The position numbers were made by a program, and so were the translations under genes. From the NCBI GenBank assembly GCA_963576735.1, contig CAUYWD010000088.1, forward strand, positions 1-64,000: 64,000 bases of DNA. The letters run 5' to 3'. The notes under the pieces are model-generated. The model ran no database searches. It was not told the origin of the DNA and was given only the letters and a program-made list of their open reading frames with translations. This stretch comes from Bedellia somnulentella (Eukaryota > Arthropoda > Insecta > Lepidoptera > Bedelliidae). This document shows, one piece after another, positions 29,460 through 40,404 of the stretch (the first letter of the stretch is position 1; each line of letters begins with the position of its first letter).

Positions 29460-30140
29460 TTAAATATTGATTTTAAGTACAGAAATATAAAAATTGATTC
29501 CGTCGATAAGTTCACTTTATTAGGGTTAACACTGGATACAAACCTAAATTAAAAAAAAAAAAAAATTGGTACAATGAGATTTAAATTGACTAGTTTTGCG
29601 TGCGGGTTAGCGGAAATAAAAAAAAAAAAAACTACTGACTTGAGCACCGCTTTGTCACTGTACCATGCTTATGTAAATTCAAGGTTAAGTTACGGCGTCG
29701 TCTTTTGGGGTAATAGTACTGATGCACAAGACATTTATATTGCAAAAACGGTACTAAGAATTTTAGCAAACATAAAAATTCCAAACAGCTGTAGACCACA
29801 CTTTAAGAATCTAAAAATTTCAACTCTATGTTCTCTTTATATTTTGGAAAGCTGTAAATTAGTAAGAAAGTATCCACGATTTAAAAAAAAAAAAAACAAA
29901 AAAAAAAACAATCTGACTATATTCGAAGATTCCCATTAAGATCCGGAAGGAATAAATTACTAGTACCGCCTTCAAGATTACAAATTCATTATACAAGTCC
30001 TCTCCCTATGTGCTGTAAAATATACAATCACCTTCCAAATTCATAGCTCAAGAATCTGACTACAAATCTTTTGTAAAACTTTTAAGATTGTATTTAATAG
30101 AAAATTGTTTTTATAATTCTAAGGAATATTTTGATAATAA
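29460..30140 (+). pseudogene. LINE ORF2 C-terminal fragment, plus strand
   Basis: The plus strand encodes FTLLGLTLDTNLN, LSLYHAYVNSRLSYGVVFWG and AKTVLRILANIK, interrupted by expanded oligo-A runs (29550, 29620, 29890). It ends near 30140 with an FDNN-type C-terminus like that at 33540. The many A8-A14 runs look like post-insertion slippage. Confidence 0.65.
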
Positions 30141-31271
30141 TATTATCTAATATGATACTTTAAATAATTACCAGAATTTTAATTTGTTTTATTTTAATTT
30201 AATGTAATTTAATTTGATTGTTGGATTGTTTTTATGGTTGTTTTATTGATAAATAGAAATTTGAATTTTATAAATGATTATGTTTCCTAATTTTTACTTT
30301 ATCGTGTTTTGTGTTATCAAGTTTAATGTGTAGATTAGTTGTGTGAGATTTGATTAAAATGTAATAAATTTAGAAATGAGTATATTTTGCTATGCCCTTG
30401 CAGGGTATACATGTAAAAATTTATGTACATTATGTCATGTAAATTGCGATGTGTGAAATGCTATAAAGATTTTGATTTTGTATCTGGGTAAGACCTAATA
30501 GGGCAATTCTTACAATACTGTCATAAGCCGCTGACAGAATCAGGATATGTTAATGCTCTAGAAATTGATGATAGCTCTAGCAACCGTGACAGTGTAAATG
30601 AATAGTTTTAAATTAATTTTAAGCTTATAAATGTTAATGAAGTACATTAAGAGTATTAGTATAAGATTGCATAAGTCTTTTAGCGATATGCCCGCCTATT
30701 GTTTTCCTGTCTATTGTATTTCATTCTGCATATGTCCTTAAATTGTTTTGGTGTACAATAAAGTTTATTTTATTAGAATATTAAATTATGTTAAACTTAA
30801 ACAGTATGTTATGATTATAATTAACGAATACCATTTGGTTGGCTCTCATTTGATTTTTGTATTACAGAATGTAATCGATAGGTAAGTGGTATTTGAATAA
30901 GGTGTGTAATAAGTAAGTTTCAGAATGTTAATTCTATACTTCTTATAAACATAGTCAAAAGTAAATAATACTAACTTTTGATAGCAGTTAATAAGGATTA
31001 AGATTGATGATAATGATTTATTAGAATTTTTGAAGTATTCTTGTAAGAAATTCCTGTAGTGTTTAAGTATTGCAATGTACAATTATTATTTTTGAATTTT
31101 CATGCTATTTATTTTTGTATAAGTGCCGAATGTCATATTATTCACAGCTCGATGCTCGCCTCGATGAAAATTACTTGCTTATGCTTAAATGTTTTTAGAT
31201 CAATACAAATAAAGTTTAGATAATGTGTTAAAAACGTGCACCAGGAGGTTGCACATTGTCGGATGGCCGAA
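30141..31271. repeat. Retroposon 3' UTRs and spacer
   Basis: 30660-30775 is a gcgatatgcccgcct/tgtacaataaagttta tail of the same general type as 20611-20830. The rest shows nothing recognisable. Confidence 0.4.
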
Positions 31272-31470
31272 TGTCATATTTTTATGAATTGGCAACACCC
31301 ACAGTGTGCCGGGACCCGTCAATGGATGTCAATGTCAAGATGAGTGAAGGATGAACGCGGGATTCCAGGGTGGATGCGCGGGAGACTAACTTGTGATCAA
31401 TGCATAAAATAATGTAGATGAAATAGAAAGTAAAGTGGTGATATCATTTAATAGTCGTTTTCTTCAAACT
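31272..31470 (+). repeat. ~200-bp direct repeat, copy 2
   Basis: Partner of 23250-23446; the flanks differ. Just upstream, gccgaatgtcatatt occurs twice (31125 and 31265). Confidence 0.85.
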
Positions 31471-31734
31471 ATGGACAAAATACCCGCGGCAATCACTGAT
31501 AAGTCATACCTTATTTTGAAGCCTGAGACGTTACGTTTACTTGTTTAAACCGCATTATTGTGGGGTATGGGAATATAGGCACTTTTAATTGAAAGTGACT
31601 TTATTACCAGTTGAATATCAAAGTAAACTAAGTATCATTGCGGAAAGCTCTTTGTGTTATACTTTATGTAAAAAATCATAACAAGAATCTCAATAACAAA
31701 ACAATCAACAATGTAGGTATTTAATAAATAGCTG

Positions 31735-31965
31735 CGTAGTGTCGGCTTACAATAGCACTATACCCCATTTCTTCCAGTAGATGTACGTAAGAGGCAACTA
31801 ACGGTAATTTATGGATTTTTGGCGATGCGGTTGGAGACCCATCATCAACAACCTTTATTTTACCATCTTTTCGCCACGCAACTTCCATAAGTGGCGGATG
31901 AATTTCAAATTCCCTAGCTCTGGCTATCCCTTCAATGTATTTATAGCCGTGAATATGTGTGTACG
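31735..31965 (-). repeat. SINE-like element
   Basis: Inverse of the arrangement at 16228-16480: ccccatttcttccagtagat, gtaagaggcaactaacgg, ggagacccatcatcaac, ctagctctggctatccc, then ccgtgaatatgtgtgtacg. Confidence 0.6.
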
Positions 31966-32131
31966 TATGAAATAAAAAAAAATGTGTTAATAGTCTATGT
32001 CCCTGTGTATAATTATCTTAATTATTTACTAATTTCATTGAGTATTAAAACGTGCAGAAATCATAACATTTTTTTTTATAATATCGCTAGATTCCCATTC
32101 CTTTATTTTAAAAAACTACACAGGTATACAT

Positions 32132-33394
32132 TCTGTGTACTAAGTATCGGGAATTTGTCAATAAAACAAAAAATACAAATTATTCATCTAAATTTATTTT
32201 ATCGCCTTCAAAGTAGGCCCCATCGCTTGCAATACAACATCTCCACCGCTTCACCCAGTCTTCCATACATTTTTCATAGGCTATTTGCGGTATGGCCTTT
32301 AGCTCATTCAGCGAATTTTCTTTTATGGCTTCTATCGACTCAAAACGTTTTCCTCGAAGTGGTAATTTTAACTTGGGAAATAAAAAAAAGTCAGACGGAG
32401 CCATATCAGGTGAATACGGTGCTTGGTCGAGAACTTTTGTTGAATTTTTCGCTAAAAACTCTTTCACTATAATGGCTGTGTGTGATGGTGCATTATCATG
32501 GTGCAGCATCCATGAGTTGTGTTGCCACAAATCTGGACGTTTTCGGCGGATACTCTCACGCAAACGCTTCATGACGCCTAAATAATATTCTTTATTCACT
32601 GTTTCTCCCTCTGGAAGGAATTCGGAGTGAACCACACCGTGGTAGTCAAAAAAAACTGTCAGCATCACCTTGATTTTGGAGCGACTTTGCCGCGGTTTTT
32701 TGGGTTTCGGCTCGTTTTCGAGACGCCATTCTGAAGACTGTTGGCTTGTTTGCATGTCGTACCCATAATCCGTAGAAGCTCGGGAACCATGTCTTCAGCG
32801 ACATGCTTTCGCTGCGCTTTTTGAACAAAATTGAGCTCTTTTGGAACTAGTCGAGCGGCGACGCGTTTCATGCCTAAAATGTCAATGAGAATGTTGTGGA
32901 CGGACTTAAAAGATATGTTCACCTCACAAGCCAACTCTCTCAGACTCATACGTCGATTTTCGAGCACTAGCTTCTTGATTCTGTCGATGTTTTCTTTGGT
33001 CGTAGCGGTTGAAGGTCTACCAGAACGAGGCAAGTCTACTACTACTTCTCGGCCTTCTTTAAAAGCCTTATACCATTCATAAGCCCTGGTTTTCGATAAA
33101 CACGATTCGCCGTAGGTATTTCGCAACATTTTTAGTGATTCACCACATGAAATATCATTCGAAACACAAAATTTAAGGCACACTCTTTGTTCAACAATAT
33201 TTTCCATTGTAAAAATCGCCGAGGACTCAAAACTATGACCAACAAAAAATGTAGTTTAAAACAAATTAAGTGACAGATCCCGCTCAAATTTTGCGCGCTA
33301 AATCAGTACAGTGTTACCAACATGCAGTAAAATTTGAACGACCTCTTTTACGCGGGTCTTTTTATTGACATATTCCCGATACTTTTTACACAGA
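32132..33394 (-). mobile_element. mariner element (D,D34D), decayed
   Basis: Terminal inverted repeats: tctgtgtactaagtatcggg at the left and its near-inverse at 33364-33394 (tattcccgatactttttaca). They extend about 35 bp. Length 1.26 kb fits full-length mariner. It contains the broken transposase 32192-33207. The flanking TA is not clear at the left end. Confidence 0.85.
32192..33207 (-). pseudogene. mariner transposase, internal deletion and frameshift
   Basis: The N-terminal part (33207 downward) has a helix-turn-helix pair and the linker DLPRSGRPST. The C-terminal part has WMLHHDNAPSHTA and APYSPDMAPSDFFLFPKLK; the second and third catalytic Asp are separated by 34 residues, the mariner hallmark. 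Between them, near 32755-32775, most of the segment carrying the first catalytic Asp (the GDE-type block) is missing and the frame shifts. The protein is therefore inactive. About 350 residues would be usual for the family. Confidence 0.85.
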
Positions 33395-33399
33395 GTAAA

Positions 33400-33720
33400 A
33401 TTTCAAATAATATAATTCAATAAAGTTTCATTCGTGTTTGCTGAATTTCGTATAGCGGGTCATAAAGGTCCCAATCTCTTCTCAAACTATACTTAAACTT
33501 CTGGTAATTATTTAAATATACGCAATAAATTAAATTATTATCAAAATATTCCTTAAAACTATTCTCTATTAAGTCTATTTTTAAGGTTTTATAAAAGATT
33601 GGCAGTTTGTATAATTCATAGAACATAGGAAGAGGACTTGTTTAATGAATCTGTAATCTTGAAGGCGGTACTATTAATTTATCCCTTTCTGTTTTGAATT
33701 TTTATGTTGGCTACAATTCA
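33400..33720 (-). pseudogene. LINE ORF2 C-terminal fragment
   Basis: The minus strand encodes YELYKLPIFYKTLKIDLIEN and SFKEYFDNN, related to the plus-strand fragment ending near 30140. Upstream, 33620-33690 encodes a VPP-type motif seen in the same family. Confidence 0.55.
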
Positions 33721-34550
33721 AATGCACCGTTATTGTACAAATATATCAAATGCCATTTGATAACTGAAATGAATGACTTTTAAAAAGGAGTACATTAGCC
33801 ACGTTCATGACACTTTTTAAACTCAAAGGGGGTAAAACAATTTGCACTTCATTAAGTAAATTGAATTATTAACAAATACTATACACTCCATTATACATTG
33901 CCTTTTCTATTATTTATCTGATGTCGGAAGTAAGGCACGGTAATTATTTACATAATGTTTTTAATCCTTTTTATTATGGAGAGGGTTTGTTATTGTCCAA
34001 TAGAAATTATCAATTATAAAAATGAAGAATGTTTAAATTCAATTCGAGTAGTAAATGAAAATTAGATTGCATATAAGAAGCTCGATCCCGTACAATTTGC
34101 GGGTCCCAGGATTTCAGGATTAGCGTAGAGCAATCGAATTCGATCGCCAATGTGTACGATCCTGGCAAACCTTTGTAGCTTCGTTTACATTCATCACTTT
34201 TTTCATACACGCTTTATTCCACAGACTTAGGACACCAGCCTTTTAAGCACACTCTCTATTTGTTCCAATATTATTCGTCATAAATTATTTATTATTATTG
34301 TAACACATCAAGAAAATGTGATCTTATTTAAATTATAGCTAATTTTGCAATAAATAAAGTAAACTTATATTTTTCGGTGGAGCGTGCTTATATTATAATA
34401 ATATGACTACAGGTGCATTTGTAAAAGCTTCATTGGAAAACTTGATAAAAAAGAGGTCACCTCAATATAAAATTCCAATTCGATGCGGATGAAACCGTGT
34501 GGGAGAGCTATTAAATAAGTTTTACTTAGAATTACAACGAACCATTGATA
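33721..34550. other. Intergenic with SINE-like trace
   Basis: 34125-34200 carries ccaatgtgtacgatcctggc and aaacctttgtagcttcg, the same block as 8140-8175. Nothing else is recognised. Confidence 0.4.
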
Positions 34551-35036
34551 TATGGGTGTTTTCAAAGAAACTGGTCCACTCGATGTCTCAGGCCAATATT
34601 TCGATGATACGTACTGATTACTTTATAATTATAACTCTTAGTAACTCTGTATTAATTTTAACAACCATATATATCTCTCCTTGCAGTTAAACAATTATTA
34701 AAAGGAACTTTATACATTAGTTGACAGGCCTGCCCTAACACTTGAGTACACTATCCAAGCAAAACGTGATTAATCTGAACACCAGCTAAAAACGTGTATG
34801 GGTGTTTTCAAAGAAACTGGTCCACTCGATGTCTCAGGCCAATATTTCGATGAAACGTACTGATTACTTTATAACTCTTAGTAACTCTGTATTAATTTTA
34901 ACAACCATATCTATCTCTCCTTGCAGTTAAACAATTATTAAAAGGAACTTTATACGTTAGTTGACAGGCCTGCCCTAACACATGAGTTCACTATCCAAGC
35001 AAAACGTGATTAATCTGAACACCAGCTAAAAACGTC
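34551..35036 (+). repeat. Tandem duplication, period ~246 bp
   Basis: tatgggtgttttcaaagaaa starts at 34551 and again at 34797, and the following ~240 bp match almost exactly (a small deletion in copy 2). Each unit ends with SINE-type sequence (gacaggcctgccctaacac, gtacactatccaagcaaa-like). Confidence 0.9.
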
Positions 35037-35334
35037 ACGTGATATTCAGAAGAATTAGTACCTCTGCCAACCTCTTCAGATATTATTGAGGTTGAGTTCG
35101 ATTATTTAAATTATTCTCATTTGTATTTTATTATACAAGTTGAGTTATATTTGTATCGGAGTACAATATACAATGGCCCGGCTCAAGACGAACTAAAACG
35201 TAGATCTTTGATATACTGTTGATGTTTGATTACCTATTCTATAACAATAAAACTTTTTCCTCAGCATTTTTGATTCATTATTCCCCTGCCATAGGCAACA
35301 GTCCCCTAAGTCGAATTTTCAGAAAAACTACAAT
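35037..35334. other. Spacer with SINE end, no gene
   Basis: cacgtgatattcagaagaat and ctctgccaacctcttcaga continue the SINE-like 3' region. The rest shows nothing recognised. Confidence 0.4.
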
Positions 35335-35339
35335 TCCTA

Positions 35340-36013
35340 TGTTCGCGCCAGATATGTACTCGCGGCTTTAGCATATTTTATTTAGTCTGCGATTGACAGA
35401 TCGACTGACAGTTGAGTTGAGATAAAAATAACTCTTCTCTTGCACTTTCGATTTTTGAATGGAATTGGCGTATTGAAATTGTAATTGATTTGTATAATTT
35501 TGAGTATTGTGATACAAATAGAAGCAGCATATTTTGATAGTATATATTGTGAATCGGTGAAATTGTGGACGATAGCAAAGTTATCGCACTGGAAACAAAA
35601 ACCTTTGATGTGCTTTGAGAGCATTGGACCCGACAAACAGCTGTCGAAGATATTAGTAAAATACGAAAAGAAAGGAATAAAAAGACACGATATCCTTTGG
35701 ACAGGGAATCGTATTATTGATCCCAGACTGAATGCATTCAGATCTCCACAAATTATTGAAGATAGCCAGCAAACCACTTAGAAGAACTAAGGACTGAACA
35801 CCTCACCAGTTCCAGCTTAATGATCAGAGTTTCCTCATTCCACTGATTTGAAGCTAAAAGGAATTTTGATTGATGTGCTGCCGGCCAGTGTAGCGGTAAG
35901 CCTTCCATCACTGAAGAACCAACATCACTTGGAATAACACAGAAACACGAACAAAATTGTTGGTAGCAGAGAAACACGAACATAATAAATGGTAGCAGAG
36001 AAAACACGAACAT
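35340..36013 (+). repeat. BEL/Pao 5' LTR
   Basis: 674 bp, nearly identical to the 3' LTR apart from ~30 extra bases at its 3' end, where a ggtagcagag...acacgaaca unit is repeated. ORFs on either strand inside it are shadows. Confidence 0.9.
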
Positions 36014-36036
36014 AATTTTGGTAGCAGAGCGTGGTT
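36014..36036 (+). promoter_or_regulatory. Primer-binding site region of BEL/Pao element
   Basis: tggtagcagagcgtgg lies seven bases after the LTR. The same tggtagcagag occurs twice more inside the LTR end (35961 and 35990). Confidence 0.65.
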
Positions 36037-36944
36037 ACACACGATTTAAGAAATTGAACCTCTGGGACAAAATAAATGAATTGAAACTAGTGCGAACTGT
36101 GAAACATACTATTGACTTTAAGTGTAATTGTTGTGTTATAAATTGGTATAATGGTGTTAGATTATTGATAGTACAGAGATCCTTATTGAGTGTTTGTTAA
36201 CATGCCATATGTTCCTCAAGTTGAAATCTATATTCCATATTAATTGCAGTAAAAGTAATTGTTGTTTGTTTAACACTATTTTGAATAATAGTCTAGAATT
36301 GTGATCCTATCATCTTATTGCAATAGTATTGAAAGTAATTGTTGTTTGTTTAACACTATTTTGAATAATAGCAGTCTAGAATTGTGATTCTATTATTTTA
36401 CTGTAATAGTCTTGTAAGTATACATGTCAGTACTTATAAATGGGTACAGCTTCACACTGTATTAAGTTAGATTGAGGTTATTATTTGATCATATTAGTCA
36501 TTTCCAAGTGGGTTTGAATAAGTGGTAGGCTAACTTTATTCATTTACTTTAAATTTCTACTTGTTTTTTGATATTTTGTAGACTGGGTTGTGTTAACAGG
36601 TTCACAATCTGTTTCCAGTTTTGGTTTGTAAAATAAGGTTAATAATTGCAAGTCTGGGACTTGATATTTTGTATATGGTGTTTTTGGTAACTAGTTCATT
36701 ATTGTTGCTAGATTGTATTGCCAATTGATATTTGTCCTTTGCTAGTTTTGAGTCAGGCTGCTTCTTTTGTATTCCTATATTGTATTTTAGGTATCTGGTG
36801 GTCAGGTGTTGATTTGGGTTGTATTCTTTGTATTTGTATGTTGTAATTTAGGTATCTGTTGGTCAAGTGTTAATTATAGGTTATAAAATAGGAGTTATAT
36901 CTTTGTTTTAATTATTATTGTGGTATTATTGTATCTGTCACATC

Positions 36945-38450
36945 ATGACTTCTGTAACTAGGATTGTTGGGGAAGTAAGGACAGTATTGCGTTGGTTAGT
37001 TTCAACTGCTGCATTGGTGGGTCGACCAGAACGAACTGCTGCTTTGTTGGATAGGTTTGATAAATTGCCCGCTAAACGGAAGCGGTTAGAGAATCTTTCT
37101 ACCTGTTATTATGAATTGGCCAGCACCGGTGTGGTTCCATCTGATGTGGAATCTCAAATTGTGGGTGATTTAGATCAGTGTGATGAGCTTGCTGATCAAT
37201 TGGTTCAGGCTGCTCTCACACTCAAAGCGGGGTCGACTACTTCTCCAGATTTGGATGCCAAACTTGAACCAACTTCTCCAGCGTTATTGGGTAGACTGCC
37301 CACTTTGGATTTGCCTAAGTTTAGTGGAGATCTCACTGAGTGGCTTAGTTTTTGGAACATGTTCCAAAGCCTGGTGGATCGGAGGTCAGATTTGTCACCA
37401 GCTCAGAAATTGGCCTACCTTCGTTCATCCATGCGGGATGAGGCCTTGGACATGATGAGTCATCTCACTGTGACTGATGACAGTTATCCCACTGCTGTGG
37501 AACTTTTGACCCGAAGGTACCACAATGTAAGACGGCTTGCTGACCAGCATGTTGGTCGGATTTTCACCTTGCCCAGGATTTCTAACCTGAGTCAATTGCG
37601 GGTGGACTTATTGAATCCAATGATGGCTTCTTTGAATGCATTGAAGATCTTGGACTTACCTGTAGATTTCTGGTCTTATTTATTGTTACATATTGTGCTA
37701 GAGAAACTTCCACCCGATTTGAAGGTTCGCTTCGAACACAAATTTGGAGGTGATAGTGCCTCTCATCTTCCTCCCTTTTCAGATTTGTTGCTTTTTCTGG
37801 AGGATGAGTGCCGGGTGGGAGACATTTCAGGTGTACTTCCTCCTAGTCAGCCGGTTCGTGTGGAACCGAAGTCTCGGCATGTGCATCAGCCCCGTTTGAC
37901 CGAAAGGAGAGATCACCGAGTTTATAGGGCCATGGGGCAAAATGGGCCCCCTGTTGTTTGTAGGTATTGCAAGGAGCCTGGACATGCAATGACAGCCTGC
38001 AAGCGTTTTTTGGAGATGCGAGTCCAGGGTCGCCGATCTATTGCTGCTGACCGAAGGTGGTGTTATGTTTGTCTTGGTAACCATCTTCAGCGTGAATGCC
38101 AGCAGAGCAGACCTTGTAGGTTTTGTCAAGGAGCTCACCATCCGGTTTTATGTGCGAACCGTAGTGGTCGTGATTATGTAGAAGTTGGGCGTTCCCCCCC
38201 AAGAGTCTACTCCCCTCCTCATCAAGCCCCCCTCCACCATGCTGCGACTCATATTCGTCACGAGAGGGTTTTGCGTCGTTCCCCCACGGGCGGGAGTTTG
38301 CGTCGTTCCCCCACGGGCGGGGGTTTGCGTCGATCACCCACGGGCGGGGTTAAAATGGCTCGTTCCCAGGAACCGCCTAGATATTACACGGTCGCTGATA
38401 GGTTCTCTCCCCCCTTGATGGAGCAGCCCCGGTTAAATAACCGGACGTAC
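36945..38450 (+). CDS. BEL/Pao Gag (truncated at its C-terminus by a LINE)
   Basis: About 500 residues from ATG at 36945. The central Gag region (PTLDLPKFSGDLTEWLSFWN, then LAYLRSSMRDEA and HVGRIFTLP) is the conserved block of BEL/Pao Gag (DUF1759-type). It forms virus-like particles by family knowledge. Zinc knuckles follow: CRYCKEPGHAMTAC, then CYVCLGNHLQREC and CRFCQGAHHPVLC. Then comes a basic tail with three 9-residue repeats LRRSPTGG(S/G/V) encoded by a 27-bp triplication (38265-38350). The frame runs into A-rich LINE tail at about 38450, so the last residues to 38486 are not Gag. Confidence 0.9.
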
Positions 38451-39490
38451 AGAAAAAAAAGTCAAAAAGTTTATTTTTCAAAATAAAGTTAAATACTAAC
38501 ATTTTTTGAACGTCAAAGTTTTAAATTAATCGTTAATCCGTTGCTTCGGAAGGTGTTCGTAAAGAGAAGAAGCAACAAAGAAACTCTTTACATTCACATT
38601 TTTTCATTTTTTCAAAATATGGTTTGTACAATTTCAGTTTATAAACATGTTTTTACTTTACAAAAGATTTTCTATGCGACCAAACCAAACGCTAGTTTGA
38701 CATAATTAAAATAAATTGTCCATCACAAAAACCAATCACATAACGTGAGAAGAAAAATCCTCACCAGACAATTATTCCTAGGAATAACGAGGGAAGATTT
38801 ACAGCTTTACGGACATGGTCATGTGCGCGTTGGGTCCTTGTCGTTTAAAAAATCTTGAACACTGTAGTAAGATTTCTTTAAAAGCATGGCTTTAATTGCC
38901 TTTTTAAAAGATGCCACAGGCAATTCCAATATGTCAGAAGGAAGTTTGTTGAACATTTTCAGGGATAGTCCCATAAAGGAGTTACTTACTTTATTAAGTC
39001 TCCACTTCGGTACGTTAAGTTTCTCCTTATTCCGAGTGTTAACAGTATGCCTATCACTAACTTTACTAAATTGGCCTATATTCTTTTGGCATACATTAAA
39101 TTCTCAAATATGTATTGGCAAGGGACAGTTAAAATGCCAATATCTTTAAATTTTTCGCGCAACGAATACCTCGACCTTAACATGTAAATAGATCGGATAG
39201 CTCGCTTTTGTAAGACAAAAACTTTATGAACATCAGCCGCTTTACCCCATAATAAAATACCGTACGACATAATACTATGAAAATAACTGAAATAAACAAT
39301 GCGAGCTGTTTCTATGTCTGCTATTTCTCTAATCTTACGCACGGCATACGCTGCTGAGCTCAGCCTTTTAGAAAGTGTTAGTATATGGGGTCCCCATTGC
39401 AACTTAGAATCAATTATTATCACTAGGAATTTTGTCTCTTTCATTAATTCTACTTTTTCACTGTCAATAACAATATTGGCGTCAACTTGC

Positions 39491-39999
39491 CTAACATTCC
39501 GGTAAAGTAAATTTAGTACATTTAGTTTTTTTGGCATTTAGAACCAGGTTATTTACAGTAAAACAATGCAATACCAGTGAGATAGCTTTATTTACGTCGT
39601 CAAGAGATGTAGAGGATCTCGCTACATTAAATATTAAAGATGTGTCATCTGCAAACATAACTATCTCAGAATACTTTTGTACCATAAATGGTAAATCATT
39701 AATATAAATCAAAAACAGTAATGGGCCAAGAATAGAACCTTGAGGAACGCCCATCTCTATTTCCGATCCTTTCGACGTGGTTCCATTAATATCTACCTTT
39801 AAAGTTCTTTTATTAAGATATGATGCCATTAATTTCAGTGCTTGCTCGTCAAAACCGTAATATTTAAGTTTAGTCAACGCTATTTCCTTTTTTACACAAT
39901 CAAAAGCTTTTGTGAGGTCACAAAATATACCTAACGCATCCCGGGAGTTTTCCCATGAATTAAAAATATATTTCATTAGTGACACTCCTGCATCTACAG
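39491..39999 (-). pseudogene. LINE RT palm fragment
   Basis: Contains GIFCDLTKAFDCV, MGVPQGSILGPLLFLIYIND and MFADDTSLIF, the RT catalytic motifs, with both Asp pairs intact. It is frameshifted at its C-terminal end (about 39500-39537) and separated from the fingers by the SINE insertion. Confidence 0.8.
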
Positions 40000-40007
40000 T
40001 AGACCTA

Positions 40008-40396
40008 GAATAGAATAGAATAGAATAACTCTTTATTGTACATCAAACACAAATTTACAAAAGAAATTATCATACAGTTTACAGTGAGGTACAGTCGGCG
40101 GTCTTATCGCTAAAAGCGATCTCTTCCAGACAACCTTTGGAAGGTGAGATCGGTAAACTAGTTATCTAGGTAGATGCACAAAACAAGCTTACTTTAAAAC
40201 TAACTTATTTAATTGAAATAATAACATAAATATTAATTACACAAAATAATATAGGTACATATTACACACATATGAACACACATACATACATAACTACATA
40301 CTTTTATATATACAAGTAATACAAATACCTAAATAAAATACACAAATACGTTTTAGAAATATAATTAATACATATAATTTAAAAAGCAACAGTACC
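40008..40396 (-). mobile_element. SINE/LINE-tail insertion with (ATTCT)n tail, 8-bp target duplication
   Basis: Flanked by TAGACCTA (40000-40007 and 40397-40404); removing it restores the RT reading frame from YGFTK..RS to the following VDAGVSLMKY. The minus strand contains ggttgtctggaagagatcgc, ttagcgataagaccgcc and taaagagttattctattcta, the conserved tail type discussed for 20611-20830. Confidence 0.85.
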
Positions 40397-40404
40397 TAGA
40401 CCTA

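Noticed and set aside
35378..35781. 131- and 98-codon ORFs, repeated at 42680-43083
   Set aside because: They lie wholly inside the BEL/Pao LTRs and occur on both strands. Duplication follows from the LTR being duplicated, not from gene conservation.
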